From Nitrospira sp. (lineage in GTDB: Bacteria > Nitrospirota > Nitrospiria > Nitrospirales > Nitrospiraceae): a stretch of DNA of 53,068 bases. How positions within the stretch are numbered: the stretch's first letter is position 1; the number at the start of each line of letters is the position of its first letter. The stretch covers positions 1 through 53,068 of the forward strand of contig JABMDL010000026.1 of assembly GCA_015903945.1 (NCBI GenBank), given 5' to 3'. A model generated the notes under the pieces. The model was not told the DNA's origin. It was given only the letters and a program-made list of their open reading frames with translations, and did not search any database. The translations under genes were made by a program, and so were the position numbers. Positions 16,260 to 25,520 of the stretch are shown here, piece by piece.

Positions 16260-17624
16260 ATGGTCGATCAACAGCACATACAAACATTCGTCAATGAGGC
16301 GCGGCCACAGTTCGAGAACATGTTGGCGCAGATGGTAGAGGTACCGTCGATCAGCATGGACCCCTCTCATGTGCGCGATATGCGGCGCATGGCCGATCTC
16401 GCCGTCCATTGCCTGACCGAACTGGGTGCTGAAGCTCGAATCGTTGAGACCGACGGCTACCCCATCATTTCCGGTGGCTGGATGGTCGGAGCGCGATATC
16501 CAACCGTCACGGTCTATAACCATATGGATGTCCAGCCGGCTCAGGAACCGGAATGGAAACAAGAGCCGTTTGCCTTCAGAAATGAGAACGGGATCTATCA
16601 TGGCCGTGGCGCCACCGACGACAAAGGGCCGGCGCTGGCGGCGTTATTCGGTGCCAGGTTTGCCGTTGAGCAGGGATTGCCGATCAACATCCGGTTCTTG
16701 TGGGAGTTGGAAGAGGAGATTGGAAGCCCACACTTTGCCGCCGGCCTCAAAGACCGGACGGCGATTCCTCATCCGGACTCCGTCGTGGTGTCGGATACCA
16801 TCTGGATTGCAAAGGGCCGTCCAGCTGTCCCCTACGGATTGCGAGGCTTGCTCGGCGCACGTTTGACGCTCCGTACGGGAATGAAGGACGCGCATTCCGG
16901 GCTCACCGGTGGGGCGGCGCGCAATCCACTAGCCGAGTTGATGGAGATTGCGAATGCGTGTCTGGACGCCAAGACCGGCAGGGTCAAGGTCGCCGGGTTT
17001 TACGATGAGGTCATTGAGCCAACCAAGGCCGAGGTCAAGAGTTTTCTAAGATCAGGATTTCACGTAAGCCGTTTCAAGAATGCCTATGGGTTTCAATCCA
17101 TTCGCACCAACGATCCTATTGAAGTGATGCGGCGCATTTGGGCTGCACCGACATTGGAAATTCATGGTCTGACCGGCGGCTACCATGGTCCAGGGGTTAA
17201 GACTGTGGTACCCAGCCAGGGTGAGTTGAAGATCAGCATGCGCCTTGTGCCGGGTCAAACCCCCGAGGAGATATTTACCAAACTGAAGAGATATGTCAGC
17301 AAATTGAACCCGGATGTGAAAGTTGAACGGGAGGGGATGTTGCAACCTTTCCAAGGATTATTTGACGGGCCGTATGTTGAAGCGGTGAAGCGGGCAGTGA
17401 AGGGGGGATTTGGCAAAGAACCGGCTTTTGTCCGAGAAGGCGGCTCCATTGGAGCGGTTGTCACCATGCAACGGGCATGGAAGGTGCCGATTCTTTTTAT
17501 AGGGTTAAGCTTGCCGGAACATGGCTATCATGCCCCGAATGAATATTTCGATTGGGGTCAGGCGTCGGGGGGCATGAAGGCCTTTGCCCATTACTTTTCT
17601 GAGCTGGCGACAATGGAGAGATAG
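16260..17624 (+). CDS. M20-family metallopeptidase/dipeptidase
   Basis: This 454-residue protein is an M20 di-zinc amidohydrolase. Visible metal and catalytic motifs are YNHMDVQPA (His and Asp), GRGATDDKGP (bridging Asp), ELEEEIGS (catalytic and metal Glu), VVSDT and, near the C-terminus, PEHGYHAPNE. The central lid/dimerisation domain (about residues 200-320) contains DAHSGLTGG, as in PepV/CNDP-type dipeptidases. It probably cleaves di- or tripeptides in the cytoplasm; no signal peptide is seen. The ATG at 16260 is supported by the ribosome site gaggagg ten bases upstream; an upstream start would add unlike residues. Confidence 0.93.
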   Translation: MVDQQHIQTFVNEARPQFENMLAQMVEVPSISMDPSHVRDMRRMADLAVHCLTELGAEARIVETDGYPIISGGWMVGARYPTVTVYNHMDVQPAQEPEWKQEPFAFRNENGIYHGRGATDDKGPALAALFGARFAVEQGLPINIRFLWELEEEIGSPHFAAGLKDRTAIPHPDSVVVSDTIWIAKGRPAVPYGLRGLLGARLTLRTGMKDAHSGLTGGAARNPLAELMEIANACLDAKTGRVKVAGFYDEVIEPTKAEVKSFLRSGFHVSRFKNAYGFQSIRTNDPIEVMRRIWAAPTLEIHGLTGGYHGPGVKTVVPSQGELKISMRLVPGQTPEEIFTKLKRYVSKLNPDVKVEREGMLQPFQGLFDGPYVEAVKRAVKGGFGKEPAFVREGGSIGAVVTMQRAWKVPILFIGLSLPEHGYHAPNEYFDWGQASGGMKAFAHYFSELATMER

Positions 17625-17880
17625 GGATCAGGAATCTTCAGGCTGGTGTCAATAATTGTTCAATCGTAGTCTTTTGCGGACAGATACCCTCACATGTTGG
17701 AGACCAGACGAGGAACATAACGTACAAGCCATTGAAAATAATAGATATGCCAAAGGCTTGACGAAATGATGAGGGCACGAATGTTGCTGCTCTTAATGAC
17801 AGGGGAGACGTAATTTTAATGTGCCGTGAACGAAAGAGAAGTTGCCGATAAGGTGAGGGATCGGCTATCGTTTCCACCCA

Positions 17881-18210
17881 ATGGGAAGTGAGCCACAAGA
17901 TATCCTGGTCGTTATGGTGACAGCTCCGAATCAAGAGGAAGCGGCGAAAATTGCCGATCATGCTGTGCGGTCGCGTCATGCAGCCTGTGCCACGACGATT
18001 CCTATGGCACAGTCGACCTATTGGTGGGAAGGCCAGGTGGTGAGTGAGCAAGAAACCGTGCTGTTTATGAAAACAACGGTCGATCGGTTTCCACTCCTTC
18101 AAGACACCATACGAAAGGTTCATTCGTACAAAGTGCCGGAAATTATTGCCATACCGGTGAGTATTGGGTTGCCGCAATATCTTGAGTGGGTTCGGAGAGA
18201 GGCCTCCTAG
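17881..18210 (+). CDS. cutA: Divalent-cation tolerance protein CutA1
   Basis: The 109-residue product has the CutA1 trimer-forming fold signature: VVMVTAPNQEEAAKIADHAV, then ACATTIPMAQSTYWWEGQVV, EQETVLFMKTT and YKVPEIIAIPVSIG. CutA1 is a small, highly stable homotrimer associated with copper tolerance in enterobacteria; its true function is unsettled. Length fits. The roughly 256 bases upstream contain no gene and are AT-richer, and probably hold its promoter. The gene is single, between an M20 peptidase and an M23 peptidase. Confidence 0.93.
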   Translation: MGSEPQDILVVMVTAPNQEEAAKIADHAVRSRHAACATTIPMAQSTYWWEGQVVSEQETVLFMKTTVDRFPLLQDTIRKVHSYKVPEIIAIPVSIGLPQYLEWVRREAS

Positions 18211-18343
18211 GGAGTGTGGTGTATATAGGCGTCGGGACGCGGTCGAGGGGGCTGGACCCAGACTCCCGTTAAAGCAGGGTTGACCATAGTAGGATGGATG
18301 GGTAGACTTAAGGTTACTCGGGGGATTCTAGGGAGCGGATGCT

Positions 18344-19372
18344 ATGGGTCAGACGAATAGTCAAGAAGGCAATGACGCGTACACGGTTGTAGTATTCCGT
18401 GGGTCCACCGCGAAGCCTCTCCGTTTCAGCTTCCCGAGGAAACTCGTTCGTCGACTTGTGATTGCACTGTGTGTGTTCCTGTTGGCTGATTTTCTTGTCA
18501 TCTCTCATTATGTCGTGAGGACAGGGGAAGTCTGGGAGTTGTCAGCCTTCCGTGCCGAGGCTATGAGTGCCCGGGAGCAGACCGCCGCATTTTCCACTGC
18601 TGTTGAAGATCTCAAGAAGCGAATTGTTGCGATGAAAGAGGTCAATCAGCGGCTTCGGGTTATGCTCGGGATTGAAGTCCCCAAGGCCGGAGACATGGTC
18701 AACGGTCGGGGCGGTGAAGATGTTCCGCTCCCAGAAGGAGGCGGAATGCCTGGTAAGACTGGAATCATCCCGAATGGGATGACCCCAGGCGGTTCAGGGC
18801 AAACCGGTGAAGGCGCGCAAGGACAACAAACATCCTCTACTGATGAACCGATGCAAGAGAATCTTCAGGCCGCTACGTCGGTCAAAGAAGGTCTAGAGTG
18901 GCTTTCGAGGGAAGCGACGGAACAAGAACTGATTCTAAGTGAGTTGGAGCAGGCGGCTGAGCAGCGCTCGTCTCGATGGGCTTCAACCCCGTCGATTTGG
19001 CCCGTCAAAGGGTGGATCACATCAGGATTCGGCCCCCGGGTTTCTCCCTTCACCGAGAAACCGACGTGGCATGATGGGTTGGACATCGGCGCTCCTCCCA
19101 ATGCCCCAATTCAGGCTCCTGCGCAAGGGAGGGTGACAGCCACGGGCTTCGACCCCAAGCTCGGCAACCTTCTCAAAGTGGATCATGGGTTCGGAATCGA
19201 AACGCTCTACGGCCATTTGGCAAAAGTCCTCGTCAAGGAAGGGCAGAGGGTCAGTCGTGGCGACGTGATCGCACTTGTGGGAAGTTCGGGCCTTTCCACT
19301 GGCCCGCATCTGCACTACATGGTCAAGGTGAATGGGCAGGCGCTCGATCCTACCAAGTACATTCTCGAATAG
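18344..19372 (+). CDS. M23-family peptidoglycan endopeptidase, membrane anchored
   Basis: A 342-residue protein with a cytoplasmic N-terminus, one transmembrane helix (LVIALCVFLLADFLVISHYV, about residues 38-57), a coiled coil (about 70-105), a Gly/Pro/Gln-rich linker, a second short helix, and a C-terminal LytM domain (about 220-342). The M23 zinc ligands are in HDGLDIG (His and Asp) and HLHYMV, with the structural YGHLAKV between, so it should be an active endopeptidase rather than a degenerate activator. Role: cleaving peptidoglycan cross-links during growth or division. The start ATG at 18344 follows an 'agggagcgg' ribosome site. Confidence 0.92.
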   Translation: MGQTNSQEGNDAYTVVVFRGSTAKPLRFSFPRKLVRRLVIALCVFLLADFLVISHYVVRTGEVWELSAFRAEAMSAREQTAAFSTAVEDLKKRIVAMKEVNQRLRVMLGIEVPKAGDMVNGRGGEDVPLPEGGGMPGKTGIIPNGMTPGGSGQTGEGAQGQQTSSTDEPMQENLQAATSVKEGLEWLSREATEQELILSELEQAAEQRSSRWASTPSIWPVKGWITSGFGPRVSPFTEKPTWHDGLDIGAPPNAPIQAPAQGRVTATGFDPKLGNLLKVDHGFGIETLYGHLAKVLVKEGQRVSRGDVIALVGSSGLSTGPHLHYMVKVNGQALDPTKYILE

Positions 19373-19422
19373 CGGCATCGCCAACTTCCGTCAGTCCCCC
19401 ACCTGTTGACGCTTCGCCTCGT

Positions 19423-19440
19423 CCCCCCCCTCCCCCCCCC
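19423..19440 (+). repeat. Poly-C tract (C8-T-C9) upstream of fhs
   Basis: Eight C (19423-19430), one T and nine C (19432-19440) lie in the intergenic region between the M23 peptidase and fhs, about 135 bases before the fhs start. Such tracts are prone to slipped-strand length change and to sequencing error. Confidence 0.85.
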
Positions 19441-19527
19441 ATGCGGTACCTGATCTCCGTCTAACCGATACGATTTGACCGTTCAGCTCACTGGCTCCTT
19501 CCCTGTTCAAATACTTGCAAAATCCTG

Positions 19528-19536
19528 TGCTATACT
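19528..19536 (+). promoter_or_regulatory. Possible extended -10 promoter for fhs
   Basis: The string TGC-TATACT matches an extended -10 element (TGn plus near-consensus hexamer), 39 bases before the GTG start of fhs. A TTGCAA lies only 10 bases upstream, too near to serve as a -35 element, so the assignment rests on the extended -10 alone. Confidence 0.35.
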
Positions 19537-19575
19537 GCGTCGCATTCGTCCCGACTCACCTCTTGTAGGGAACCT

Positions 19576-21258
19576 GTGACCGACCTCGATATCGCCCATT
19601 CCGTCAGACCTCGCCCGATCATCGAGGTTGGTCAGGAGCTCGGTATCCACCCAGAAGATCTCATCCAGTATGGTCCGTACAAAGCCAAGGTGTCGTTAGG
19701 GCTTTTGGATCGTCTCAAGGATAAGCCCAAAGGGCGCTACGTTTTGGTGACCGCCATCAATCCGACTCCCCTGGGGGAGGGGAAGACAACGACATCCATA
19801 GGACTGGCCATGGGGCTCACGAGGTTGGGCCATCGGGCTGTTGTGACATTGAGGCAGCCCTCGCTGGGTCCCGTGTTCGGTATCAAAGGGGGAGGAACAG
19901 GCGGCGGGCGCGCACAAGTGCTTCCGATGGAGGAGATCAATCTCCACCTCACAGGGGATGCCCATGCGGTGGCCGCCAGCCATAACCTCCTGTCTGCCTT
20001 TCTTGACAATCACCTGTACCACGGAAACGAACTCGGGCTTGATCCATCATCCATAATGTGGCCTCGGGCTTTAGGGATTAGTGATCGGGCGCTTCGTGAG
20101 GTGCGGCTCGGAGGAGAAATGGGAGATCAACGATGCCGATTCGTCATTACGGAAGCGTCAGAAGTAATGGCGGCTTTGGCATTGGCCGCAGACCACCAAG
20201 ATCTTCAACGTCGACTGGGGCGGATCCTCGTGGGCATTAAGAAGTCCTCCTCACCTCTAATAGCGCAGGAGCTCGGGTGTGTGGGATCGATGGCTGTTCT
20301 TCTGCGGGATGCGTTGCTGCCTAATCTGGTTCAGACTCTGGAGGGGACGCCGGCCTTCGTTCATACAGGGCCATTTGGAAATATCGCGCATGGCAACTGC
20401 TCGGTGGTATCGGACGCCATTGCGCTTCGATGTGCTGATATTGTCGTGACCGAAGCCGGCTTCGGCAGCGATCTGGGAGCCGAGAAATTTTTCAATATCA
20501 AGTGCCGTGTGTCGGGTCTCAATCCGGACGTAGCCGTGGTGGTGGCGACGCTACGGGCGCTGAAGCTCCATGGAGGAGGAGGCGTGGCCAAGGCCGGTGC
20601 TCCGTTGCCTGTCGGCTTGACCGGCCCCAATCAGGAGGCGCTGTCGAAAGGATTCGCAAATCTGGAACAGCACATCGCCAATGCGAAGGCGCATGGAATT
20701 CCGGTCGTCGTGGCGGTGAATGCGTTCAAAGACGATTCACATGCGGAATTAGATTGGGTGCGGAACCGGTCGATGGAGGTGGGAGCGATTGACGCTGCCG
20801 TGTCTACCCACTGGGCCGACGGGGGAAGAGGCGCAGAACATTTGGCGGCCGCGGTCATCAAGGCGTGCCGCCAACCGGCACGCTTCGCTCATCTGTACGA
20901 GTTATCATGGCCGATTCGGAAGAAGATTGAAACCATCGCGACGAAGATGTATGGGGCAGGAGGAGTCGTCTTCGAGCCGGAAGCGGAACGCCAAATGAAC
21001 ATGGCGGAGGCTCTCGGGTTTGGTCAGCTGCCTGTCTGCATGGCCAAGACACCGCTATCCCTCTCCCACGATCCGGCGCTGAAAGGGCGGCCGATGGGCT
21101 TCACGGTTCCAATCAAGGAATTACGGATTCTGGCCGGGGCCGGTTTCGTCACAGCGGTTTGTTCAGGGATGCAATTGATGCCGGGCTTGCCGAAGAGGCC
21201 GGCAGGCGAACGGATCACACTGGACCCGGTGAGCAGTGAGATTGTCGGTCTGTCGTAA
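19576..21258 (+). CDS. fhs: Formate-tetrahydrofolate ligase
   Basis: This 560-residue enzyme joins formate to tetrahydrofolate using ATP, giving 10-formyl-THF for purine, formyl-Met and serine synthesis. The P-loop PTPLGEGKTTTSIGLAMGL is at about residues 56-74; further signatures are RQPSLGPVFGIKGGGTGGG, HLTGDAHAVAASHNLL and EAGFGSDLGAEKF. Length matches bacterial Fhs. The start is GTG at 19576 with an 'agggaa' ribosome site. An upstream poly-C tract and an extended -10-like site are the only visible control signals. In Nitrospira-like organisms the enzyme could feed one-carbon metabolism from formate; it stands alone here without folD. Confidence 0.97.
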   Translation: MTDLDIAHSVRPRPIIEVGQELGIHPEDLIQYGPYKAKVSLGLLDRLKDKPKGRYVLVTAINPTPLGEGKTTTSIGLAMGLTRLGHRAVVTLRQPSLGPVFGIKGGGTGGGRAQVLPMEEINLHLTGDAHAVAASHNLLSAFLDNHLYHGNELGLDPSSIMWPRALGISDRALREVRLGGEMGDQRCRFVITEASEVMAALALAADHQDLQRRLGRILVGIKKSSSPLIAQELGCVGSMAVLLRDALLPNLVQTLEGTPAFVHTGPFGNIAHGNCSVVSDAIALRCADIVVTEAGFGSDLGAEKFFNIKCRVSGLNPDVAVVVATLRALKLHGGGGVAKAGAPLPVGLTGPNQEALSKGFANLEQHIANAKAHGIPVVVAVNAFKDDSHAELDWVRNRSMEVGAIDAAVSTHWADGGRGAEHLAAAVIKACRQPARFAHLYELSWPIRKKIETIATKMYGAGGVVFEPEAERQMNMAEALGFGQLPVCMAKTPLSLSHDPALKGRPMGFTVPIKELRILAGAGFVTAVCSGMQLMPGLPKRPAGERITLDPVSSEIVGLS

Positions 21259-21281
21259 GGCCGGCATCTGTCACTAAACGT

Positions 21282-22142
21282 TCAGCGTTGTTTCAGGTAT
21301 CGGAAGAATTCTGAATCGGGGCTCATCACGAGCGTCGATTTGTCTTTGAAGGCCGTCTTGTAGGCTTCCATCGAACGGGTAAATTCGAAGAACTTCGGGT
21401 CCTGCCGATAGGCATCGGCATAGATGCGAAACGCCTTGGCATCTCCGCCCCCGCGCAGTTCCTCAGACTCTTTATAGGCTTGGGCCAGAATGATTTCTCG
21501 ATCCTTCTCGGCCTCGGACCGGATCTTTTGCGCTTCTTCAGCCCCCTCCGCTCGGTACTGCTTCGCCTGCCGTTCCCGCTCGGCCTGCATACGGGCGAAC
21601 ACCGCTTTCTCGTTTTGCTCAGGGAGATCGGCGCGTTTGATCCGCACATCCTGAATCTCAATGCCGTATGCGGAGGCTTTTTCGTTCGCCCGTTTGGAGA
21701 CCACCCGCATGATGTCCGCTCTCGTGCTCGAGACGATTTCCAAGAGCTCATGGCGCCCCAGCTCGACGCGCAGCTCGGAATAGATAATATCGTTTAGTCG
21801 CTGTAGTGCGCCCCGCTGACTTTGGAAGTTCTGGTATACCTTGAGCGGGTCCACAATACGCCACTTGGCAAAGTTATCCAGCAGCAGCGTCTTCTTATCC
21901 TGCGTGATCACATCCTGGGCGCTTGAGTCGTAATCCAATATCCGTTTGTCGAAATACGTGACTTCCTGGACGAAGGGCATTTTGACATACAGTCCTGGCT
22001 CCGTGATATTCCGCACGGGTTTCCCGAGTTGAACGACGATGGCGGTCTGGGTAACGTCCACGACAAAGAGAGGGGAGGCGCCCAGGACAAACAATCCCAC
22101 GATCACGGCAATCAGCGCGATGACAAAGCCTTGCTTGGTCAT
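21282..22142 (-). CDS. hflC: HflC, membrane protease modulator
   Basis: HflC and HflK form a large stomatin/prohibitin-like cage around the FtsH protease in the inner membrane. This 286-residue protein has an N-terminal transmembrane helix (GFVIALIAVIVGLFVLGASP), the SPFH domain (about residues 25-190), then a charged coiled coil (QAERERQAKQYRAEGAEEAQ onwards) and the C-terminal FFEFTRSMEAYKTAF motif typical of HflC. Its ATG overlaps the hflK stop by ATGA. Gene order hflK-hflC is the usual one; ftsH is not in the window. Confidence 0.95.
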   Translation of the reverse strand: MTKQGFVIALIAVIVGLFVLGASPLFVVDVTQTAIVVQLGKPVRNITEPGLYVKMPFVQEVTYFDKRILDYDSSAQDVITQDKKTLLLDNFAKWRIVDPLKVYQNFQSQRGALQRLNDIIYSELRVELGRHELLEIVSSTRADIMRVVSKRANEKASAYGIEIQDVRIKRADLPEQNEKAVFARMQAERERQAKQYRAEGAEEAQKIRSEAEKDREIILAQAYKESEELRGGGDAKAFRIYADAYRQDPKFFEFTRSMEAYKTAFKDKSTLVMSPDSEFFRYLKQR

Positions 22143-23203
22143 GGCTGTGACTCCGCAGGTTCAGGCTTAGGAGCAGGCCGCGAGAGACGCTCTAGGGGCA
22201 GATAGGGCAGAACACGCTCGCCACCCTTCCCATCGATAATCACTTTCTCCATATTCGGAAGAATTTCTTCCAGGGTTTCAATATAGATACGCTTGGTGAT
22301 GATGTCTTTCGCTTGGTTGTATTCTTTCAGGGTAGCCAGGAAACGATTGGTCTCGCCTTGGGCTCGGTTGAGTCGTGCCTGTGCAAACCCTTTGGCTCGA
22401 TTAACCAATTCGGCGGCCTCACCTTTTGCCTTGGGGATGATATCGTTCCGGTACCCCTGGGCTTGATTGATCAATTTTTCACGGTCTTCCTTGGCATTGG
22501 TCACGTCTTTGAAGGCGGCGGCAACGGCCTCGGGTGGATCGACGTCTTGGAGCTGTACCGCAGCCACCTGCACGCCGGCATGGTAATCATCGAGGATGCT
22601 TTGAAGTAAGACCATCATGCTTTGCTGAATATCGGCTTTCCCGGTCGTCAACGCCTCGTCGATCTTGCTCTTGCCGACCACTTCACGCATCGAGGCCTCG
22701 GCGGCCTTCCCGATGGTTTCATGAATATCCGCCACATTGAAGAGATAGTCGCTCGATTCTTTGATCTTATACTGAACGATGAACTCGATGGCGAGAATGT
22801 TCATATCGCCGGTCAGCATGAGAGCTTCCTGAGGCACCATCTGCTGGCGACCCTGCTGATTTGTCCGAAAGCCAACCTCCACGCGGTGAAGTTTGGCAAC
22901 TTTCGGTTGAAGCACACTTTCGATGATCGGGATCTTGAAATGGGGACCGGGTTCTACGGTCCGAACCGGCGTTCCAAAGCGCTTCACGACGCCTTCTTCA
23001 TCGGGCGCGACGATAAAGACGCTCTGCCAGACGAGCACGATCAGCAGAGCGGCAACAATGAGGTTCACTACACCACCGGAAGGGAGCAGGTTCTTCAGCC
23101 CACCGGCAGGAAAGAGATTCTTGAGTTGCTCCTGCGCCTGCTTGAGGGCGTCCTCAAGCGGGTCCTGCTTCTTGCTCCAAGGATCTTTGGGGTCCCAGAC
23201 CAT
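22139..23203 (-). CDS. hflK: HflK, membrane protease modulator
   Basis: Partner of HflC in the FtsH-associated membrane cage. The 354-residue protein starts MVWDPKDPWSKK, has a Gln/Leu-rich stretch, a transmembrane helix (VVNLIVAALLIVLVWQSVFI, about residues 45-64), an SPFH domain (APDEEGVVKRFG...GPHFKIP) and the HflK signature VQLQDVDPPEAVAAAFKDV near residue 219, then a coiled coil and a Pro-rich C-terminus. It lies upstream of hflC in the operon; the 76 bases before it separate it from the phosphate permease gene. Confidence 0.95.
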   Translation of the reverse strand: MVWDPKDPWSKKQDPLEDALKQAQEQLKNLFPAGGLKNLLPSGGVVNLIVAALLIVLVWQSVFIVAPDEEGVVKRFGTPVRTVEPGPHFKIPIIESVLQPKVAKLHRVEVGFRTNQQGRQQMVPQEALMLTGDMNILAIEFIVQYKIKESSDYLFNVADIHETIGKAAEASMREVVGKSKIDEALTTGKADIQQSMMVLLQSILDDYHAGVQVAAVQLQDVDPPEAVAAAFKDVTNAKEDREKLINQAQGYRNDIIPKAKGEAAELVNRAKGFAQARLNRAQGETNRFLATLKEYNQAKDIITKRIYIETLEEILPNMEKVIIDGKGGERVLPYLPLERLSRPAPKPEPAESQP

Positions 23204-23279
23204 GCGGGTGATCGATGTGTTCCTATGCAGAAATCAGATAGCAGCCACCTTAGCAGAGTGGAGGAAGGATGGGCAAGTT

Positions 23280-24413
23280 CTAAAAGGCTGTGGAGAGTAT
23301 CCAGTATGAAACAAATGCCAGGAGTGCTGTCGCGGGAAGTGTGACAATCCAGGCGAGCACCATATCCCGAACAGTAGACCAACCCACCGCCCCTACGCCC
23401 TTCCGCAGGCCGATGCCGATGATGGCCGAGCTGCTGACGTGTGTGGTCGAGACCGGCAGCCCCAGCGTACCGGACAGGAGGACGAGTGAGGAGGTCGCCA
23501 GATTGGCTGATAATCCTTGCGCGTGATCCAGTTTGGTCACGTTCTCCGCGAGCACTTTCGTCACGCGTAGCCCTCCGATGTAACTTCCCAGCATCATCGC
23601 AAGGGCGACTCCTCCGAACGCCGTGAGTTGAAACGAGGAGCTGGGCCAGGTCGCCGTGGCACTCCCGAGCAGCAGCATAGCCACGATCTTGGGCGCATCA
23701 TTGGTGCCGCGGGCAAACGAAGCAAGCCCGCTGGAAAGCCAATGGACGGTATCGAGCCCCACGACCAACCCTTGCAATCCGGTCCGATCGCATTGGGATG
23801 GGATAGCCATTACCGGCCGGGCGAGGGTTGTAGCCTGGAACAGCGTTCTCGTATTGCCCTGCGCATCGACGGTGATCAATGCGTGGGAGGCCGGCATGAC
23901 GCACAAGCAGGTGCCTTCCCATCGGGCGGAGAGCCACCGCATGAGTGGGTAAACGAGCCAAGAGACAGCCAGAGAGAGGAGTGGGCTGAACAGGAGCGGC
24001 AGGGCGATCTTTTTGATAACCGCTGGCCACAGCAACGCTTCTCCCGCGAAGGCAGCCAAGCCGGCGCCGACAATGGCGCCGGTGAGCGCGTGAGTCGTCG
24101 AGACCGGCAGACCCGCGTGCGAGGCAAACAGCACCCAGGCCATGGCTCCTGCCAGGACGGCCATGGCGACGGTAGGCGGTATGCTCGTGCCGGCTTGAAC
24201 CAGACCCTGACTGAACGTTTTCACCATGGCGCCGGCGACGAGAGCGGCAGCGCCCGCTCCGACCATCGTCCAGAACGTTCCCCACAGGATGGCAGCCCGG
24301 TAATTGGTGACCCCGCTCCCGACCAGCGTGGCGATGGCCTTCGACACGTCATTGGTACCGTTAGCATAGGCCAGGGCAAGAACGAGGGTGAAGGTCAGGA
24401 GTTCCATAATCAA
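23280..24413 (-). CDS. pit: PiT-family inorganic phosphate permease
   Basis: A 377-residue membrane protein with about ten hydrophobic spans and the internally duplicated PiT signature: AYANGTNDVSKAIATLVGSG near the N-terminus and FARGTNDAPKIVAMLLLGSA after a central loop. It also has the repeated LPVSTTHALTGAIVGAG and LPVSTTHVSSSAIIGIG. PiT proteins carry metal-phosphate by proton or sodium symport; some relatives carry sulphate. No PhoU-like partner gene is adjacent, which is common in other genomes. A hairpin-forming repeat lies between it and arsS. Confidence 0.93.
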   Translation of the reverse strand: MIMELLTFTLVLALAYANGTNDVSKAIATLVGSGVTNYRAAILWGTFWTMVGAGAAALVAGAMVKTFSQGLVQAGTSIPPTVAMAVLAGAMAWVLFASHAGLPVSTTHALTGAIVGAGLAAFAGEALLWPAVIKKIALPLLFSPLLSLAVSWLVYPLMRWLSARWEGTCLCVMPASHALITVDAQGNTRTLFQATTLARPVMAIPSQCDRTGLQGLVVGLDTVHWLSSGLASFARGTNDAPKIVAMLLLGSATATWPSSSFQLTAFGGVALAMMLGSYIGGLRVTKVLAENVTKLDHAQGLSANLATSSLVLLSGTLGLPVSTTHVSSSAIIGIGLRKGVGAVGWSTVRDMVLAWIVTLPATALLAFVSYWILSTAF

Positions 24414-24472
24414 GTCGAGGCTAAGCCTGAGGTCGAGGTGTAGGTCTTACTCGACCTGAGCCTCAACCTGTT
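24414..24472. repeat. Imperfect inverted repeat between arsS and pit
   Basis: The motif gaggct...aggtcgag on one side is matched in reverse by ctcgacct-gagcctc on the other, giving an 8-bp perfect core (aggtcgag/ctcgacct) plus an outer partial stem. It could act as an mRNA end or stabiliser in the arsM-arsS-pit direction; there is no T-run on that side. Confidence 0.5.
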
Positions 24473-24480
24473 TCCTTTTT

Positions 24481-25518
24481 CTAGGTGACAGCCCCTCCGC
24501 AAGATGAGCCGGCCCCTGCCGTGCAGCCGTAGCAATGGTTCTTCGTCACGATGTGGCGCTGATGGAGCTGCGCCGCATCGAAGTCTCGGATATGTGACGG
24601 TGCCCCATGATCGATCGGGAGTTCCAGCATCTGGTTGAAATCGCAGTCATACAGTCTGCCGTCCCAGCCGACAGACAGAGTATGCCGGCACATGACATCG
24701 GCGGCGGCGGCTGGATTGAACGCGTTGGCCAGGCGCGTCATATACTGGTCGTAGTTCCCGCTGTCGACGAGAAATTCCAGGAACCGGCTGATGGGCATGT
24801 TGGTGATCGTGTAGAGCCGGTTGAACTCGATCCCGTGTCTGGCTCGAAGTTCCTTCTTGAACTGCGCCTCGATGGCCTCTTGCTTGGGAGGCAGGAAGGC
24901 ACCAACCGGATTGTAGACCAGGTTCAAGGTCAAGCTGTTGTCCGGCCGGCCATAGCCGAGTTGGTTCAGCAGCCGGAGTCCCTCCAGGGATTTCTCGAAA
25001 ATGCCATCGCCCCGCTGCGCATCGGTTTGGCCGGCGCGGTAGGAGGGAAGCGACGCGACGATCTCCACGCGATGGCCGGCGAGAAACTCCGCCAAGTCGG
25101 CCTGTGACGGAAGCAGCAAGACCGATAGATTGCAACGATCCATTACGTGCCGTCCGAGTCCACGGGCCTGTTCGACCAGCCAGCGGAAGTTTGGGTTCAG
25201 CTCAGGAGCACCGCCTGTGATATCGACCGTCGGAATATCCGTCTGGGCCAATGCGGCCAGGCACTGTGCTGCGGTCTCGCGTGACATGCTTTCGATCCGA
25301 TCCGGCCCCGCGTCCACATGGCAGTGGCGGCAGGTCTGGTTGCAGAGTTTGCCGACGTTCAGTTGCATGACCGCGATGCCGGTGGCCCGGAGCGGAAACA
25401 ATCCGGCCTGATGCAGCCGGAGATCGAACGGAGGAGGAACAAAGCTGTGTTCAAGGAGGCGAAGTTGTTCGGTCGATGAGGCGAGGGGGTTGCTCCGGCC
25501 AAGCAACGTGAGCGCCAT
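24481..25518 (-). CDS. arsS: Arsenosugar biosynthesis radical SAM protein ArsS-like
   Basis: This 345-residue protein carries the radical-SAM cluster motif CNQTCRHCHVDAGP (CxxxCxxC, about residues 53-66) and the C-terminal region ending CYGCTAGAGSSCGGA, as in ArsS. ArsS is proposed to act after ArsM to build arsenosugars from dimethylarsenate and SAM-derived adenosyl groups. The ATG at 25518 lies two bases after the arsM stop with ggagg upstream, so the two genes are one translation unit. Other family signatures are DITGGAPELNPNF and NLVYNPVGAFLPP. No arsR, arsC or arsB gene is next to the pair. Homologues are also annotated as DUF3641 radical SAM proteins. Confidence 0.9.
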   Translation of the reverse strand: MALTLLGRSNPLASSTEQLRLLEHSFVPPPFDLRLHQAGLFPLRATGIAVMQLNVGKLCNQTCRHCHVDAGPDRIESMSRETAAQCLAALAQTDIPTVDITGGAPELNPNFRWLVEQARGLGRHVMDRCNLSVLLLPSQADLAEFLAGHRVEIVASLPSYRAGQTDAQRGDGIFEKSLEGLRLLNQLGYGRPDNSLTLNLVYNPVGAFLPPKQEAIEAQFKKELRARHGIEFNRLYTITNMPISRFLEFLVDSGNYDQYMTRLANAFNPAAAADVMCRHTLSVGWDGRLYDCDFNQMLELPIDHGAPSHIRDFDAAQLHQRHIVTKNHCYGCTAGAGSSCGGAVT

Positions 25519-25520
25519 GG

